64,000 bases of DNA, taken from contig NZ_JBFRYC010000005.1 in assembly GCF_040892615.1 (NCBI RefSeq), positions 1 to 64,000 of the forward strand. The letters are read 5' to 3'. Within the stretch, counting starts at the first letter, position 1. The number at the start of each line of letters is the position of its first letter. This stretch comes from Thioclava arctica. GTDB lineage: Bacteria; Pseudomonadota; Alphaproteobacteria; Rhodobacterales; Rhodobacteraceae. The notes below the pieces were generated by a model. It was not told the DNA's origin. It did not search any database and saw nothing but the letters and a program-made list of their open reading frames with translations. The position numbers were made by a program, and so were the translations under genes. Shown here one piece after another: positions 34,836 to 44,243 of the stretch.

Positions 34836-36044
34836 TCAGAACAGTGCGCGCACGGCCTTTGCGATGGCTTCCATATCTGCAGCGGGCCCCAACGCTGCGG
34901 TTGCGGCCTGTGTCAGTCGTGTTTGATCGGCGGCGCTCAGGCGTGCCATGGCCTTTGCCAACTCTGCCACGCTGGTGCATGCCAATGCCCCGCCCTGGGC
35001 ATCCAGCGCACTATAGGCATCGCGGAAATTCGCGACATGCGGCCCGTGTAGAATGGCGCAGTGATGGGCGGCTGGCTCAAACGGGGTGTGGCCACCTTTG
35101 TCGACCAGAGAGCCCCCCACAAAGCACATCCCGGCGCTTTCATACCAATTGTCCATCTCGCCCATTGTGTCGGCCAGATAGACTTCGGCCACGGGCGGAT
35201 CGCCCATCGAGCGCGTGGCATGGGCCAACCCCGCCTTGGCGATCAGCGCCGCAATGTCGGGGGCGCGGCGCGGGTGGCGCGGCGCAAGGATTAGGCGCAA
35301 GTCGGGACGCTGCGCGCGCGCTTGCGCAAAGGCGGCGAGCACCTGCGCCTCTTCGCCTTCATGGGTTGACGCTGCCAGCACCGTCGAGACACGCGGCCAG
35401 TCCAGCGGCAGCGCTTTGCGCGCGCCAATCGCGGTCTTGAGGTTGATGCAGGGCAGCAGGCGATCGGGCGCCAAACCGAGGGCCAGAAACCGCGCCTCGG
35501 AGTCCTTGTCTTGCGCGGAAAGCGCGCCGATCTGGGCCACCATCTGCCGCCCCAACCGGGTCTTGGCCCAACGCGCGCCCGAGCGTTCTGACATGCGCGC
35601 CCCGATCACAATGATCGGCACGCCGCGCGCCGCTGCCAGCGCCATGCGATTGGGCCATAGCTCGTTTTCCACCACGATCAGCGCCAGCGGGCGATGACTG
35701 TCCAGAAATCGTTCCACCACCGCGCGATGATCCAACGGCGCCATGCGCGCTATGACCCGGGCATTGTTCCAGCTATGGGCAAGGTCCTGTCCGGTCACCG
35801 TATTCGTGGTGATCAGCACCCGCAATTCGGGATCATCAGCCAAAAGCGCCTCGATCAAAGGGCGCGCTGAGGTCAGCTCTCCATTCGAGGCCGCATGCAC
35901 CCAAAGCGCTCCGACGCCCCCTGCGCCGCCACCCAGACGCTGGCGCGCCTGCGCCCCACTTTCAGCCCTCCGCATCACACGCCACGCCAGCCACAGCAGA
36001 ACTGGCAACGCAAGCAGGTGGGTCAACAGGCGATAGGCAAGCAC
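34836..36044 (-). CDS. Kdo transferase WaaA-like glycosyltransferase
   Basis: A 402-residue GT30 (WaaA/KdtA)-like enzyme with one N-terminal membrane anchor. It moves Kdo from CMP-Kdo to lipid A precursor at the inner membrane. Visible are VHAASNGE with candidate catalytic Glu56, LITTNTVTG, ENELWPN and the CMP-binding VGGSLVDKGGHTPFEPA. A GTG start at 36044 follows CGGAGAA. Some Rhodobacterales carry more than one such gene, so this may be a second transferase rather than the essential one. Confidence 0.85.
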   Translation of the reverse strand: MLAYRLLTHLLALPVLLWLAWRVMRRAESGAQARQRLGGGAGGVGALWVHAASNGELTSARPLIEALLADDPELRVLITTNTVTGQDLAHSWNNARVIARMAPLDHRAVVERFLDSHRPLALIVVENELWPNRMALAAARGVPIIVIGARMSERSGARWAKTRLGRQMVAQIGALSAQDKDSEARFLALGLAPDRLLPCINLKTAIGARKALPLDWPRVSTVLAASTHEGEEAQVLAAFAQARAQRPDLRLILAPRHPRRAPDIAALIAKAGLAHATRSMGDPPVAEVYLADTMGEMDNWYESAGMCFVGGSLVDKGGHTPFEPAAHHCAILHGPHVANFRDAYSALDAQGGALACTSVAELAKAMARLSAADQTRLTQAATAALGPAADMEAIAKAVRALF

Positions 36045-36211
36045 TGGGTTCTCCGTTTCTTTCCTGTCTTAGATCGGATGCGCCCACCCCGGGGCAAGCC
36101 CCGATCAGGCGTTTTCGCAAAGTCGTTTTGCGCGATTGGCCCGGTGCGGCCCTTGTTCCTGCGCGCGGCGCTTGCGACACTCACCGCCGGAAGCATGTCA
36201 GGGAGGGGCGC

Positions 36212-37807
36212 ATGGATCAGTTCGACTACGTCATCGTGGGCGCGGGCAGCGCGGGCTGCGTGTTGGCAAATCGGCTATCGGCGGACCCGAGAAACCGGGT
36301 GCTTTTGCTCGAAGCGGGTGGGCGCGACAATTACCATTGGGTGCATATCCCGGTCGGGTATTTGTATTGCATCGGCAATCCGCGCACCGATTGGGGCTAT
36401 AAAACCGCCCCCGATCCGGGACTGAACGGGCGCGAATTGCTGTATCCGCGCGGCCGCATTCTGGGCGGCTGTTCGTCGATCAACGGTATGATCTACATGC
36501 GCGGCCAGGCACGCGATTACGACATGTGGCGCCAATCCGGTTGCACTGGCTGGGGCTGGGACGATGTGCTGCCGCTGTTTAAGGGGCAGGAAGATTTTTA
36601 TCAGGGCGACAGTGACTTGCACGGGGCAGGCGGCGAGTTGCGCGTCGAAAAGGCGCGCGTGCGCTGGGACATGCTGGATGCCTTTCTTGAGGCCGCCGAG
36701 CAGGCGGGTTTTCCGCGCACCGATGACTTCAACACCGGCTCCAACGAGGGCGGTGGCTATTTCCATGTCACGCAGAAAAAGGGCTGGCGCTGGAGCGCGG
36801 TGAAAGCCTTTCTGCGCCCGGCAATGAAGCGCCCCAATCTGCGCATCGAGACGGGCGCGCAGGTTGAGCGGTTGGTGATCGAGGAAGGCCGCGTTACCGG
36901 CATTCGCTATAACCAAAACGGCGAAAGCCGTGAGGTGCGTGCGGGCGAGGTTGTGCTGTCGGCGGGCTCGATTGGCTCGGTGCAGATACTTGAGCTATCG
37001 GGCATCGGGCGCGGCGATGTGCTCAGCCAGAATGGCATTGCCCCGGTGGCAGAGGTCGCGGGCGTCGGGGAGAACCTGCAAGATCATTTGCAACTGAGAC
37101 TGATCTACAAGGTTCATGGCGTCAAAAGTCTGAACACCATGGCCTCGAGCCTGTGGGGCAAAGCCAAGATCGGGATGGAATATGCGCTGTTCCGCTCGGG
37201 CCCGATGTCGATGTCGCCCTCGCAGGCGGGGGTTTTCACGCGCAGCTTTCCGGAAAAAGAGATGCCGGATCTGGAATATCATGTGCAACCCGTGAGCCTT
37301 GATAAATTCGGGGACGCGGTCCACCCGTTCCCGGCGATGACGGCGAGCGTGTGCAATCTGCGCCCCGAAAGCCGGGGGTCTATCCATATCAACAGCGCCG
37401 ATTGGCGCGCCCATCCGACAATCGCGCCGAACTACCTCGCGACCGAGGGGGACAGGCGCGTGGCTGCCGAGGCCATCCGACAAGTGCGGCGCGTGACCGA
37501 GCAGCCGGCCTTCGCCAAATTCCACCCTGAAGAATTCAAGCCCGGCCCAAGCTATCAAAGCGAAGCAGATTTGGTGCGGGCTGCGGGCGAGATCGGCACG
37601 ACGATCTTTCACCCCGTCGGCACCTGCCGGATGGGTGCGGATGACGGGGCAGTGGTGGATCCGCGATTGCGGCTCAAGGCGCTGGGAGGGTTGCGGATCG
37701 CGGATGCATCGGTGATGCCGACGATCACCTCGGGCAATACTAATGCGCCCACGATGATGATCGCCGAAAAAGCCGCGCAGATGATTTTGGAAGATGCGAA
37801 ACGCTAA
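36212..37807 (+). CDS. GMC-family oxidoreductase (alcohol/choline dehydrogenase-like)
   Basis: A 531-residue FAD enzyme of the glucose-methanol-choline family. The ADP-binding motif VGAGSAGCVLANRL is at the N-terminus, the GMC signatures are PRGRILGGCSSINGMIYMRG and GSIGSVQILELSGIG, and the C-terminal catalytic His/Asn pair lies in FHPVGTCRMG and TSGNTNAPTMMIAEKAA. It oxidises an alcohol to an aldehyde. Choline is only one possibility, and no betB or betI lies next to it. Start at 36212 follows GGGAGGGG. Confidence 0.88.
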   Translation: MDQFDYVIVGAGSAGCVLANRLSADPRNRVLLLEAGGRDNYHWVHIPVGYLYCIGNPRTDWGYKTAPDPGLNGRELLYPRGRILGGCSSINGMIYMRGQARDYDMWRQSGCTGWGWDDVLPLFKGQEDFYQGDSDLHGAGGELRVEKARVRWDMLDAFLEAAEQAGFPRTDDFNTGSNEGGGYFHVTQKKGWRWSAVKAFLRPAMKRPNLRIETGAQVERLVIEEGRVTGIRYNQNGESREVRAGEVVLSAGSIGSVQILELSGIGRGDVLSQNGIAPVAEVAGVGENLQDHLQLRLIYKVHGVKSLNTMASSLWGKAKIGMEYALFRSGPMSMSPSQAGVFTRSFPEKEMPDLEYHVQPVSLDKFGDAVHPFPAMTASVCNLRPESRGSIHINSADWRAHPTIAPNYLATEGDRRVAAEAIRQVRRVTEQPAFAKFHPEEFKPGPSYQSEADLVRAAGEIGTTIFHPVGTCRMGADDGAVVDPRLRLKALGGLRIADASVMPTITSGNTNAPTMMIAEKAAQMILEDAKR

Positions 37808-37833
37808 AGGCGCGCAGCGATCATGTCGCCTGG

Positions 37834-38044
37834 GGATGCCTCCGGCGGGAGTATTTCTGGCTAGATGAAATGGTGGTCACGCGCCCCATCAAGCCTGTGA
37901 CAGGGAGGTGGGGCGCGTTTCACCTAGCGCAGTCATCGGCTCTCCAGCCTGTCCTGCGCTGCCAGCTTGGCTGATCAAGGTTAAGGCCGGATGAACGACA
38001 ACGCGCTTTCATCTAGCCTCAAATACTCCCCGCGGAGCGTTCCG
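37834..38044. repeat. Intergenic inverted-pair repeat, locus 2, with nested hairpin
   Basis: Two copies of the same roughly 37-nt unit as at 3.3 kb lie in opposite orientation (about 37834-37870 and 38008-38044; 30 of 37 positions agree). They enclose about 137 bp that holds another perfect 9-bp stem, ACGCGCCCC (37879-37887) with GGGGCGCGT (37910-37918). The 281-bp gap separates convergent genes and has no coding potential that I trust. Confidence 0.7.
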
Positions 38045-38088
38045 CCCTTGCCGATCTCGCGCAGGTCAGAGCGCCGACGCGACCGGGC

Positions 38089-41000
38089 TCAGCCTGCCTC
38101 TTGGCGTCGTTTGGCCGCTGCGTCCCAAGCTTTGTCCGATAGCGAGATAAAGCTGTAGAACATTGGAACGACGAACAATGTGAACATCGTTCCGATCAGC
38201 AGGCCTGAGAAAATCACCAGACCCATCGCCGAACGCGCTGCCGCCCCGGCTCCGACAGCAAGGATCAAGGGGACCACCGCCAACGCCATAGCGGCTGTGG
38301 TCATCAGGATCGGACGCAAGCGGATCTGGGCGGCTTTGACAATCGCTTGCCTGCGGGTGAGCCCCGATAGCGTGCGTTGCTGATTGGCGAACTCGACCAT
38401 TAGGATGCCGTGTTTCGTAATCAGGCCCACCAGAGTGATCAGCCCCACCTCGGAGTAGATGTTCAGTGTGCCAAGCCCAAGGTTCAGCGGCAGCACCGCG
38501 CCAAAGATCGTCAGCGGCACCGTCATCAAGATGATGAAGGGGTCGCGGAAGCTTTCGAATTGCGCAGCAAGCACGAGGTAGATCACCAGAACGGCCGCCG
38601 CAAAAGCGATCAGGATCGTGTTGCCTTGGCTTTTCTCGATCCGCGACTGACCGGAATAATTCAGGAAAAAGCCTTCGGGCATGACCTGATTTGCGATGTC
38701 GGTGATCGTTTGCAGCCCTTGGCCGGTTGATTGGCCGGGCAGGGGGAGCGCGGTGATCGTCGCCGAGTTGAGTTGATCGAACTGTTCGATCGAGGCCGCA
38801 TTCACCCCGGTTTCGATCTTGACCAGCGCCGAGAGCGGCACCATCGCGCCATTGGCCGCGCGCACGAAATAGCGCCCCAGTTCTTCGGGGTTCGAGCGGA
38901 ATTTCTGCGGCACCTGCGGGATGATGTCATAGCTGTTGGAGTCGCGGTCAAACTGCGCCACCGAGGCCTCGCCGACCAGCAAGCTGAGCGTGGCTCCGAT
39001 ATCGGATACCGGCACATTCAGCGCGGCCGCCCGGTCGCGGTCGATGGTCACATCAACTTGGGGGCTATCAAAGTTAAGCGAGTTCTGCACGATGATGAAC
39101 TTGCCCGAGGCCTGCGCCTTGGTCTTGATTTCCTCGGCCACCTCGGCCACGCGTTTTGACGAGTGGATGGACTGCAGCACGACCGAAATCGGCAAGCCGC
39201 CGCCGGTACCCGGCAAGGAGGGCGGCGCAAAGGCAAAGCCTTGAAGGCCAGTGGATTTGCCCAAGTCAGCCTGAATCTCGGTCTGGATTTGTTTCTGGCT
39301 GCGGGTGCGTTCGGACCAATCCTTGAGCGCCCAGATATAGATGCCCGAATTGGTCGCCCCGCCAAAGCCCGCAATCGAGAAATCGGTGCGCACTTCGGGA
39401 ATTCCCGCCGTGCTCTTGGCCACTTGGTTGATGTATTTCTGCGTGTAATCGGTGGTCGCGTATTGCGGCCCATTGAGGATTGCAAACAGGGCGCCATTGT
39501 CTTCATCAGGGGCCAGTTCGGTCGAGGTGTTGACCAGCATAAATCCCGTCAGCCCCATCAGCGCGACCACGATCAGCAACGTCACGGGGCGCACGTCAAG
39601 CGAGCCCGCCACGCGCCGCCCATACCAGCCCGAAAGCCGGTCGAAATTGCGATCGACGAAGGCTTGGAACCCTTTGGCATTGCCATGCACCAGCAACCGC
39701 CCCGCCATCATCGGGGTGATCGTCAGGGCAATGATCCCCGACAAAATCACCGATCCCGCAAGCGCAAAGGCGAATTCGCGGAACAGCTGGCCGGTTAGCC
39801 CACCGGTAAAGCCCAACGGAGTAAGCACCGCCGCGAGTGTGATTGTCATCGCGATCACCGGGCCGGTGATTTCTTTCATGCCCTGCACGGCGGCGGGGAT
39901 GGGTTTCATCCCATCGTCAATATGTCGGTGAATGTTCTCGACCACGACGATCGCGTCATCAACCACCAGACCAATCGCAAGCACCATTGCCAGAAGGGTC
40001 AACAGGTTGATCGAATAGCCCAGCGCCAGCAGCACGCCCAGCACGCCGATCAGTGAGAGCGGAATGGTTACGATGGGCATTGCAACCGAACGGAACGAGC
40101 CAAGGAACAGCAAGATCACCAAGACAACAATCGCGACCGCTTCGGCGATGGTCTTGAACACCTCGTCGATCGAGGCCGAAATCGTTTCGGTGGAATCGTA
40201 GACCAGTTCGATCTTCATGCCTTCGGGCAGGGTGGCGTTGATTGCGGGCAATTCTTTGCGCACCGCCGCCGCCGTATCCAGCGGGTTGGCGGAGGGCGTG
40301 GTGGTAATGCCCAAGAACGTGCCTTGCTTGCTGTCGAAGGTGACGATTTCATTGTCGGCTGCTTTTGACAGCTCGATCTTGGCCACATCGCGCAGTCGCA
40401 CGACTTCATCCCCGTTGGAGCGAATTGGCAATTGGCCAAAGGCCTCGGGGGTTTGCAGCGTTGATTGCAGGGTGATCGACTGGGCGACGTATTCGTTTTT
40501 CGTGCTGCCCGGCGCGGACAGGAAGTTGGACGCGCGGATCGCGTTGAGCACCTCTGAGGCGGTCACCTGACGCGCCGCCAGCTTGTCGGGATCGAGCCAG
40601 ATGCGCATCGCGTAATCCGACGCGCCGATGATCTGGGTCTGCGCCACGCCCGGGATCGTCGACATCCGGGGCTTGATCACGCGTTCCAGATATTCGGTCA
40701 GCTGCTCGGGGGTCATATTGGGGTTCATCGCGGCCAGATACATCAGCGCGAAGGTGCGCCCCGTGCCTTTCACGATCACCGGATCCTTGGCGGCGGTGGG
40801 CAGTTGCCCTTTGACCTGCTGCACCTTGCTCAGCACCTCGGTCATCGCCGCTTCCGAGTTCGACCCCAGCTTCATATGCACCGAGATGACCGAAGCCGAG
40901 GGGCGCGATTGCGTGGTGACGTAATCGACGTTTTCGGTTGTGGCCACGGCTGCCGCGAGTGGCGAAGTAATGAAGCCCTGGATCAGTTCCGGCGAGGCAC

Positions 41001-41157
41001 CGGGATAGGCGGTGGTGATGGTGACCACCGTTTCCTCGACTTCCGGGTATTGCCGCACGGGCAGGTTGAAATAGGCCTGAGCGCCAAACAACAGCATGAA
41101 CGCACCCAGCACCATCGACAGGACGGGGCGGCGAATGAAGATTTCAGAGACATTCAT
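38089..41157 (-). CDS. RND multidrug efflux permease (AcrB/MexB-like, HAE1)
   Basis: Inner-membrane proton-driven pump of 1022 residues. It has an N-terminal helix (FIRRPVLSMVLGAFMLL), two large periplasmic porter loops, and helix 4 with the proton-relay aspartates in GLVVDDAIVVVEN. It ends with the second helix bundle (GLITKHGILMVEFANQQ). It exports hydrophobic drugs, dyes or detergents through an outer-membrane channel that is not encoded here. It follows its adaptor gene by 12 bp. Confidence 0.94.
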   Translation of the reverse strand: MNVSEIFIRRPVLSMVLGAFMLLFGAQAYFNLPVRQYPEVEETVVTITTAYPGASPELIQGFITSPLAAAVATTENVDYVTTQSRPSASVISVHMKLGSNSEAAMTEVLSKVQQVKGQLPTAAKDPVIVKGTGRTFALMYLAAMNPNMTPEQLTEYLERVIKPRMSTIPGVAQTQIIGASDYAMRIWLDPDKLAARQVTASEVLNAIRASNFLSAPGSTKNEYVAQSITLQSTLQTPEAFGQLPIRSNGDEVVRLRDVAKIELSKAADNEIVTFDSKQGTFLGITTTPSANPLDTAAAVRKELPAINATLPEGMKIELVYDSTETISASIDEVFKTIAEAVAIVVLVILLFLGSFRSVAMPIVTIPLSLIGVLGVLLALGYSINLLTLLAMVLAIGLVVDDAIVVVENIHRHIDDGMKPIPAAVQGMKEITGPVIAMTITLAAVLTPLGFTGGLTGQLFREFAFALAGSVILSGIIALTITPMMAGRLLVHGNAKGFQAFVDRNFDRLSGWYGRRVAGSLDVRPVTLLIVVALMGLTGFMLVNTSTELAPDEDNGALFAILNGPQYATTDYTQKYINQVAKSTAGIPEVRTDFSIAGFGGATNSGIYIWALKDWSERTRSQKQIQTEIQADLGKSTGLQGFAFAPPSLPGTGGGLPISVVLQSIHSSKRVAEVAEEIKTKAQASGKFIIVQNSLNFDSPQVDVTIDRDRAAALNVPVSDIGATLSLLVGEASVAQFDRDSNSYDIIPQVPQKFRSNPEELGRYFVRAANGAMVPLSALVKIETGVNAASIEQFDQLNSATITALPLPGQSTGQGLQTITDIANQVMPEGFFLNYSGQSRIEKSQGNTILIAFAAAVLVIYLVLAAQFESFRDPFIILMTVPLTIFGAVLPLNLGLGTLNIYSEVGLITLVGLITKHGILMVEFANQQRTLSGLTRRQAIVKAAQIRLRPILMTTAAMALAVVPLILAVGAGAAARSAMGLVIFSGLLIGTMFTLFVVPMFYSFISLSDKAWDAAAKRRQEAG

Positions 41158-41169
41158 TTCCAGCGACCC

Positions 41170-42348
41170 TTACTGCGATTTCGCGGTGTCTTGGACGGCG
41201 CTTTCGGGCATCCCGAGCGCTTTCATCACATCCGCAGTGCTGGGGGCATTGGGATCCGGAGAGATCGTGTTGTCGATCGTGACGCTGGCCCCAGAGTTCA
41301 GCTTGTTCTGCCCCGCATTGACCACCATATCGCCCGCTTTCAGGCCCTTGGTGATTTCAATCAGCGTGCCAGAGCGACGCCCGAGCGTCACAAAAAGCTG
41401 TTTGGCGATCAGCGTCGGGGTATCCGACCCTTGGGGCGTTTCCTTGCGCACGACGAAAACCGAGTCGCCATACAGGTTTGAGCTGATGACCGTTTGCGGC
41501 AAGGCGATCACGCCCGTCTCGGTGGGAAGGATCACGCGCACATGCACGAATTGGCCGGGCGTCAGGCGTTCATTATCATTGGCGATTTCCGCGCGCAGCG
41601 TGACAAGGCGGGAATTGGGGTCAATCTTGGGTTCAACCCCGGTGATCTGCCCTTTGAGATCCAGCGTGCCGTCTTCGGTCATGACTTCGACGCCTTGCCC
41701 CACCGAGGCCTGACGCGCCTGTTGTTCGGCCAGCGTGAAATCGACGCGCATGTTGTCGCGATCTTGCAGGGTCGCAAAGGTCGTGCCTGTGGCCGCATAT
41801 TGGCCCAGCTCGACTTGCGGAATGCCCATGACGCCGCTGAAGGGCGCAATCAGGCGCTTTTTCTCAAGCACGGCTTGCAGTTTCGCCACGCTTGCGCGGG
41901 CCTCTTGGGCGGTGGCCTCGGCTTGCTCCAGATTTGAGGCCGCCGACACGCCGCGCTGCGCCAATTCTCGTGCCCGCTTGAGGTTCGTTTCCGCAAGGGC
42001 CAGCCCGGCCTTGGCCGATTCCAGATCGGCGCGTTCCGAGCGGTCGTCGATTTTCAGTAAAAGCTGACCTTTTTCGACCTTGTCGTTGGATTTGAAATTG
42101 ATTTCCTGCACCGTGCCGCCGACTTCTACGGCAAGGTCCGTGCCCTGCGCGGCCGAAGCCGTGCCAATCGCTTCAAGACCCGGCGTCCAGGTGATCGGCT
42201 TCACCTCGCTGACCGACACGTTGACCGCAGGTGGCTTCATCGTCGCAAAGTACTGCGCGATCATTTTTGATCGGAACATATTAAAGCCCACGATCCCGCC
42301 GACGACGAGAACAAGCAGCACAATAGCGATAAGGAGGCGTTTGATCAT
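41170..42348 (-). CDS. RND periplasmic adaptor (membrane fusion protein)
   Basis: A 392-residue adaptor that joins the RND pump to an outer-membrane channel. One N-terminal membrane anchor (about residues 5-24) is followed by the lipoyl half-motifs (AVEVGGTVQEINFKSND; LIAPFSGVMGIPQVELGQ) split by a coiled coil rich in Ala, Glu and Lys. Beta-barrel and membrane-proximal domains follow. Ribosome site AAGGAGG precedes the ATG at 42348. First gene of the pump operon. Confidence 0.94.
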   Translation of the reverse strand: MIKRLLIAIVLLVLVVGGIVGFNMFRSKMIAQYFATMKPPAVNVSVSEVKPITWTPGLEAIGTASAAQGTDLAVEVGGTVQEINFKSNDKVEKGQLLLKIDDRSERADLESAKAGLALAETNLKRARELAQRGVSAASNLEQAEATAQEARASVAKLQAVLEKKRLIAPFSGVMGIPQVELGQYAATGTTFATLQDRDNMRVDFTLAEQQARQASVGQGVEVMTEDGTLDLKGQITGVEPKIDPNSRLVTLRAEIANDNERLTPGQFVHVRVILPTETGVIALPQTVISSNLYGDSVFVVRKETPQGSDTPTLIAKQLFVTLGRRSGTLIEITKGLKAGDMVVNAGQNKLNSGASVTIDNTISPDPNAPSTADVMKALGMPESAVQDTAKSQ

Positions 42349-42403
42349 TTGTTAGGACCCGTCGGTTAAATCGGTCACGTTCGTGAGAGTTTATTTGGTT
42401 TTG

Positions 42404-42420
42404 AACCGAATGGTTCGGTT
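42404..42420. promoter_or_regulatory. TetR-type operator candidate for the RND pump
   Basis: A perfect dyad AACCGAA-TGG-TTCGGTT lies 56 bp before the adaptor start codon. Sites of this ACCGAA-TTCGGT form are typical of TetR repressors that control efflux pumps. No tetR gene lies beside it; the 357-bp gap up to 42705 contains no convincing gene, so the regulator must be elsewhere or lost. Confidence 0.6.
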
Positions 42421-42459
42421 TGAAGGGCGAAGTCAATGCACATCTGGTGCTGCGCGTAC

Positions 42460-42473
42460 GCACAGTACTGTGC
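42460..42473. promoter_or_regulatory. Perfect 14-bp palindrome GCACAGTACTGTGC
   Basis: A fully symmetric 14-bp sequence lies in the gap between the RND adaptor and the small plus-strand gene at 42706. It overlaps a second palindrome, GCGTACGC (42454-42461). No spacer or T tract is present, which favours a protein-binding site over a terminator. Confidence 0.4.
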
Positions 42474-42705
42474 AGACTCTAAGATTTGCGCTGCAATTTG
42501 GCTCACAGAAGCGTGAAATCAAGTAAACAAGACGATCAAGCAGGGAACTGTGACCTAAGAGGCGCGGTTTAGCTGCGAGTTTGAGCGTTTCCGTGGCAAA
42601 CCGAAACAGGGCTGGCGTATCGGTTGTAAAAGGCACACAAAATTAACATCAAAATGCAAGGTTGGGATTTCCTGGCCTTGGACGGCCAATGATGCGAGGT
42701 ACGAC

Positions 42706-43008
42706 ATGGACCCCCTACAAGCAATACGGATCGGTCTTGACGCAGCACGAATCGGCTTTGAAGCACAATCCGTCATCGCAATGCGATTGGCCGGCATTGC
42801 AGGGCTCTGGAATGTGCCCGAAAATGAAAATCTCCGCATGATTCAGGAAAAGCCGTTAGCGGTTCTTGAGGCGGGGCACGCCGCGTTGAACGCGCTGCTA
42901 AGTGGTCATTCGCCCGATCGGGCTCTCTCTGCGTCGATGGCGCGGATCGGCCAGCACACCCAAGCCAATATGGAGCGGTTGTCGCAACGCGGGCCGGGTT
43001 GGTTCTAA
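42706..43008 (+). CDS. Small Ala-rich helical protein (often mislabelled 'antifreeze')
   Basis: A 100-residue, almost wholly helical protein. The pattern ARIGFEAQSVIAMRLAGIAGLWN, then ENLRMIQEKPLAVLEAGHAA and a C-terminal ANMERLSQRG matches a family seen across Rhodobacterales. That family is often annotated as 'antifreeze protein' because of its alanine content. Phasin-like helix packing is equally possible. The ATG at 42706 follows GCGAGG. Isolated transcription unit, ending at a strong terminator. I know of no tested function. Confidence 0.7.
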   Translation: MDPLQAIRIGLDAARIGFEAQSVIAMRLAGIAGLWNVPENENLRMIQEKPLAVLEAGHAALNALLSGHSPDRALSASMARIGQHTQANMERLSQRGPGWF

Positions 43009-43072
43009 ACGCGCACGAGGTATTGCGCCTCACCTTTCCTAGATGGTTCTCTTACCACTGATGCAGGTTGTT

Positions 43073-43110
43073 CGATGGGGCGCGCATCCCTTTGTCTGCG
43101 CGCCCCATCG
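43073..43110. terminator. Strong bidirectional terminator
   Basis: A perfect 14-bp stem (CGATGGGGCGCGCA / TGCGCGCCCCATCG) with a 10-base loop, followed by TTTCAT, lies between the convergent small gene and proV. It should end the proXWV transcript and the opposing one. Confidence 0.88.
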
Positions 43111-43139
43111 TTTCATACGTCGTTCAGATCGCTGCCGGA

Positions 43140-44243
43140 TCAGGCCGCGTCTTCTTCGCTGTCCTCATCTTCACTGTCATCCACCGTGGCGGGCGTGACC
43201 ATCGCGGTCAGCATCGTGTGCATGTCGATCACCCCCATCGGGCGCCCATCCTTGCCAAGCACCGTCGCATTGCGCACATCGCGTTCCGCCAGTTTGCGCG
43301 CCGCCAGTTCCAGCGTGGTAGCGCCTTTGAGGCGGAGCTTGGGCAGGGGGGTATCGCCCTCAGGCAGCGGAGTCGCCACTGTCGCTGCGCGGATCACACG
43401 GCCGCGGTTCACCTCGCGCACGAATTCCGCGATGTAATCATTGGCCGGATGCAGCACGATTTCCTGGCCGGTGCCGACTTGCTCCACTTTGCCATCGCGC
43501 AAAATCGCAATTGTATCGCCAAGGCGCAGCGCCTCATCCAAGTCATGGGTGATGAAGACGATGGTCTTTTTCAACTCGGCCTGAAGATCCAGCAACACCT
43601 TTTGCATATCCATCCGAATAAGCGGATCAAGCGCGGAAAACGCCTCATCCATCAGCAAGATATCGGCGTCATTGGCCAGCGCACGCGCCAGACCAACCCG
43701 CTGCTGCATGCCACCTGAAAGCTGGTTCGGATAGTAATCCTCATAGCCAGACAGGCCCACACGATCGATCCATCTGCGCGCGATCGGGTTGGATTTGGCC
43801 GAGTCGATGCCCTGAATATCCAACCCATACCGGGTGTTCTCCAGGATCGTGCGATGCGGCAGCAGAGCGAATTTTTGGAATACCATCGCCGTTTCGTGGC
43901 GGCGGAATTCGCGCAGCTCATCGGGCGTCATCTTCATGACATCGCGCCCGTTATACAAAATCTCGCCCGACGTGGGCATGATCAGCCCGTTGATATGGCG
44001 GATCAGGGTCGATTTCCCCGACCCTGAAAGCCCCATGATCACCGAAATCTGACCCGGCGGCAGTTCGAGATTGATGTTTTGCAACCCCAGAACATGGTTG
44101 TGCTTGTCGTTCAGCTCATCCTTGCTCATGCCGTTTTGAACCGCCTCGATATAGTGCTCGGCATTGGGTCCAAAGATCTTGTAAAGATTGCGAATCTCGA
44201 TCCCAGAGCGTTCTTTGGGCGCGGTGTTGGTTGAATCAGTCAT
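43140..44243 (-). CDS. proV: Glycine betaine/proline ABC transporter, ATPase
   Basis: ATP-binding subunit (367 residues) of an osmoprotectant importer of the ProU/OpuA type. Walker A GLSGSGKST is at 71-79, the signature is LSGGMQQRVGLARAL, and Walker B is ILLMDEAFSALD. The long insertion before the Walker A (residues 30-60) and a C-terminal CBS-like region (about 280-345) are family traits; CBS parts sense ionic strength in relatives. It ends in an acidic tail of Asp and Glu. Start at 44243 overlaps proW by 8 bp. Last gene of proXWV. Confidence 0.94.
   Translation of the reverse strand: MTDSTNTAPKERSGIEIRNLYKIFGPNAEHYIEAVQNGMSKDELNDKHNHVLGLQNINLELPPGQISVIMGLSGSGKSTLIRHINGLIMPTSGEILYNGRDVMKMTPDELREFRRHETAMVFQKFALLPHRTILENTRYGLDIQGIDSAKSNPIARRWIDRVGLSGYEDYYPNQLSGGMQQRVGLARALANDADILLMDEAFSALDPLIRMDMQKVLLDLQAELKKTIVFITHDLDEALRLGDTIAILRDGKVEQVGTGQEIVLHPANDYIAEFVREVNRGRVIRAATVATPLPEGDTPLPKLRLKGATTLELAARKLAERDVRNATVLGKDGRPMGVIDMHTMLTAMVTPATVDDSEDEDSEEDAA

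Noticed and set aside
36212..37807. Calling the GMC oxidoreductase choline dehydrogenase betA
   Set aside because: Despite the nearby osmolyte island, no betB, betC or betI gene adjoins it, and GMC members are too similar across substrates to decide.
42433..42636. Possible small minus-strand gene or tetR remnant upstream of the RND operon
   Set aside because: The 67-residue translation has no helix-turn-helix pattern, no ribosome site, and overlaps palindromic promoter sequence.
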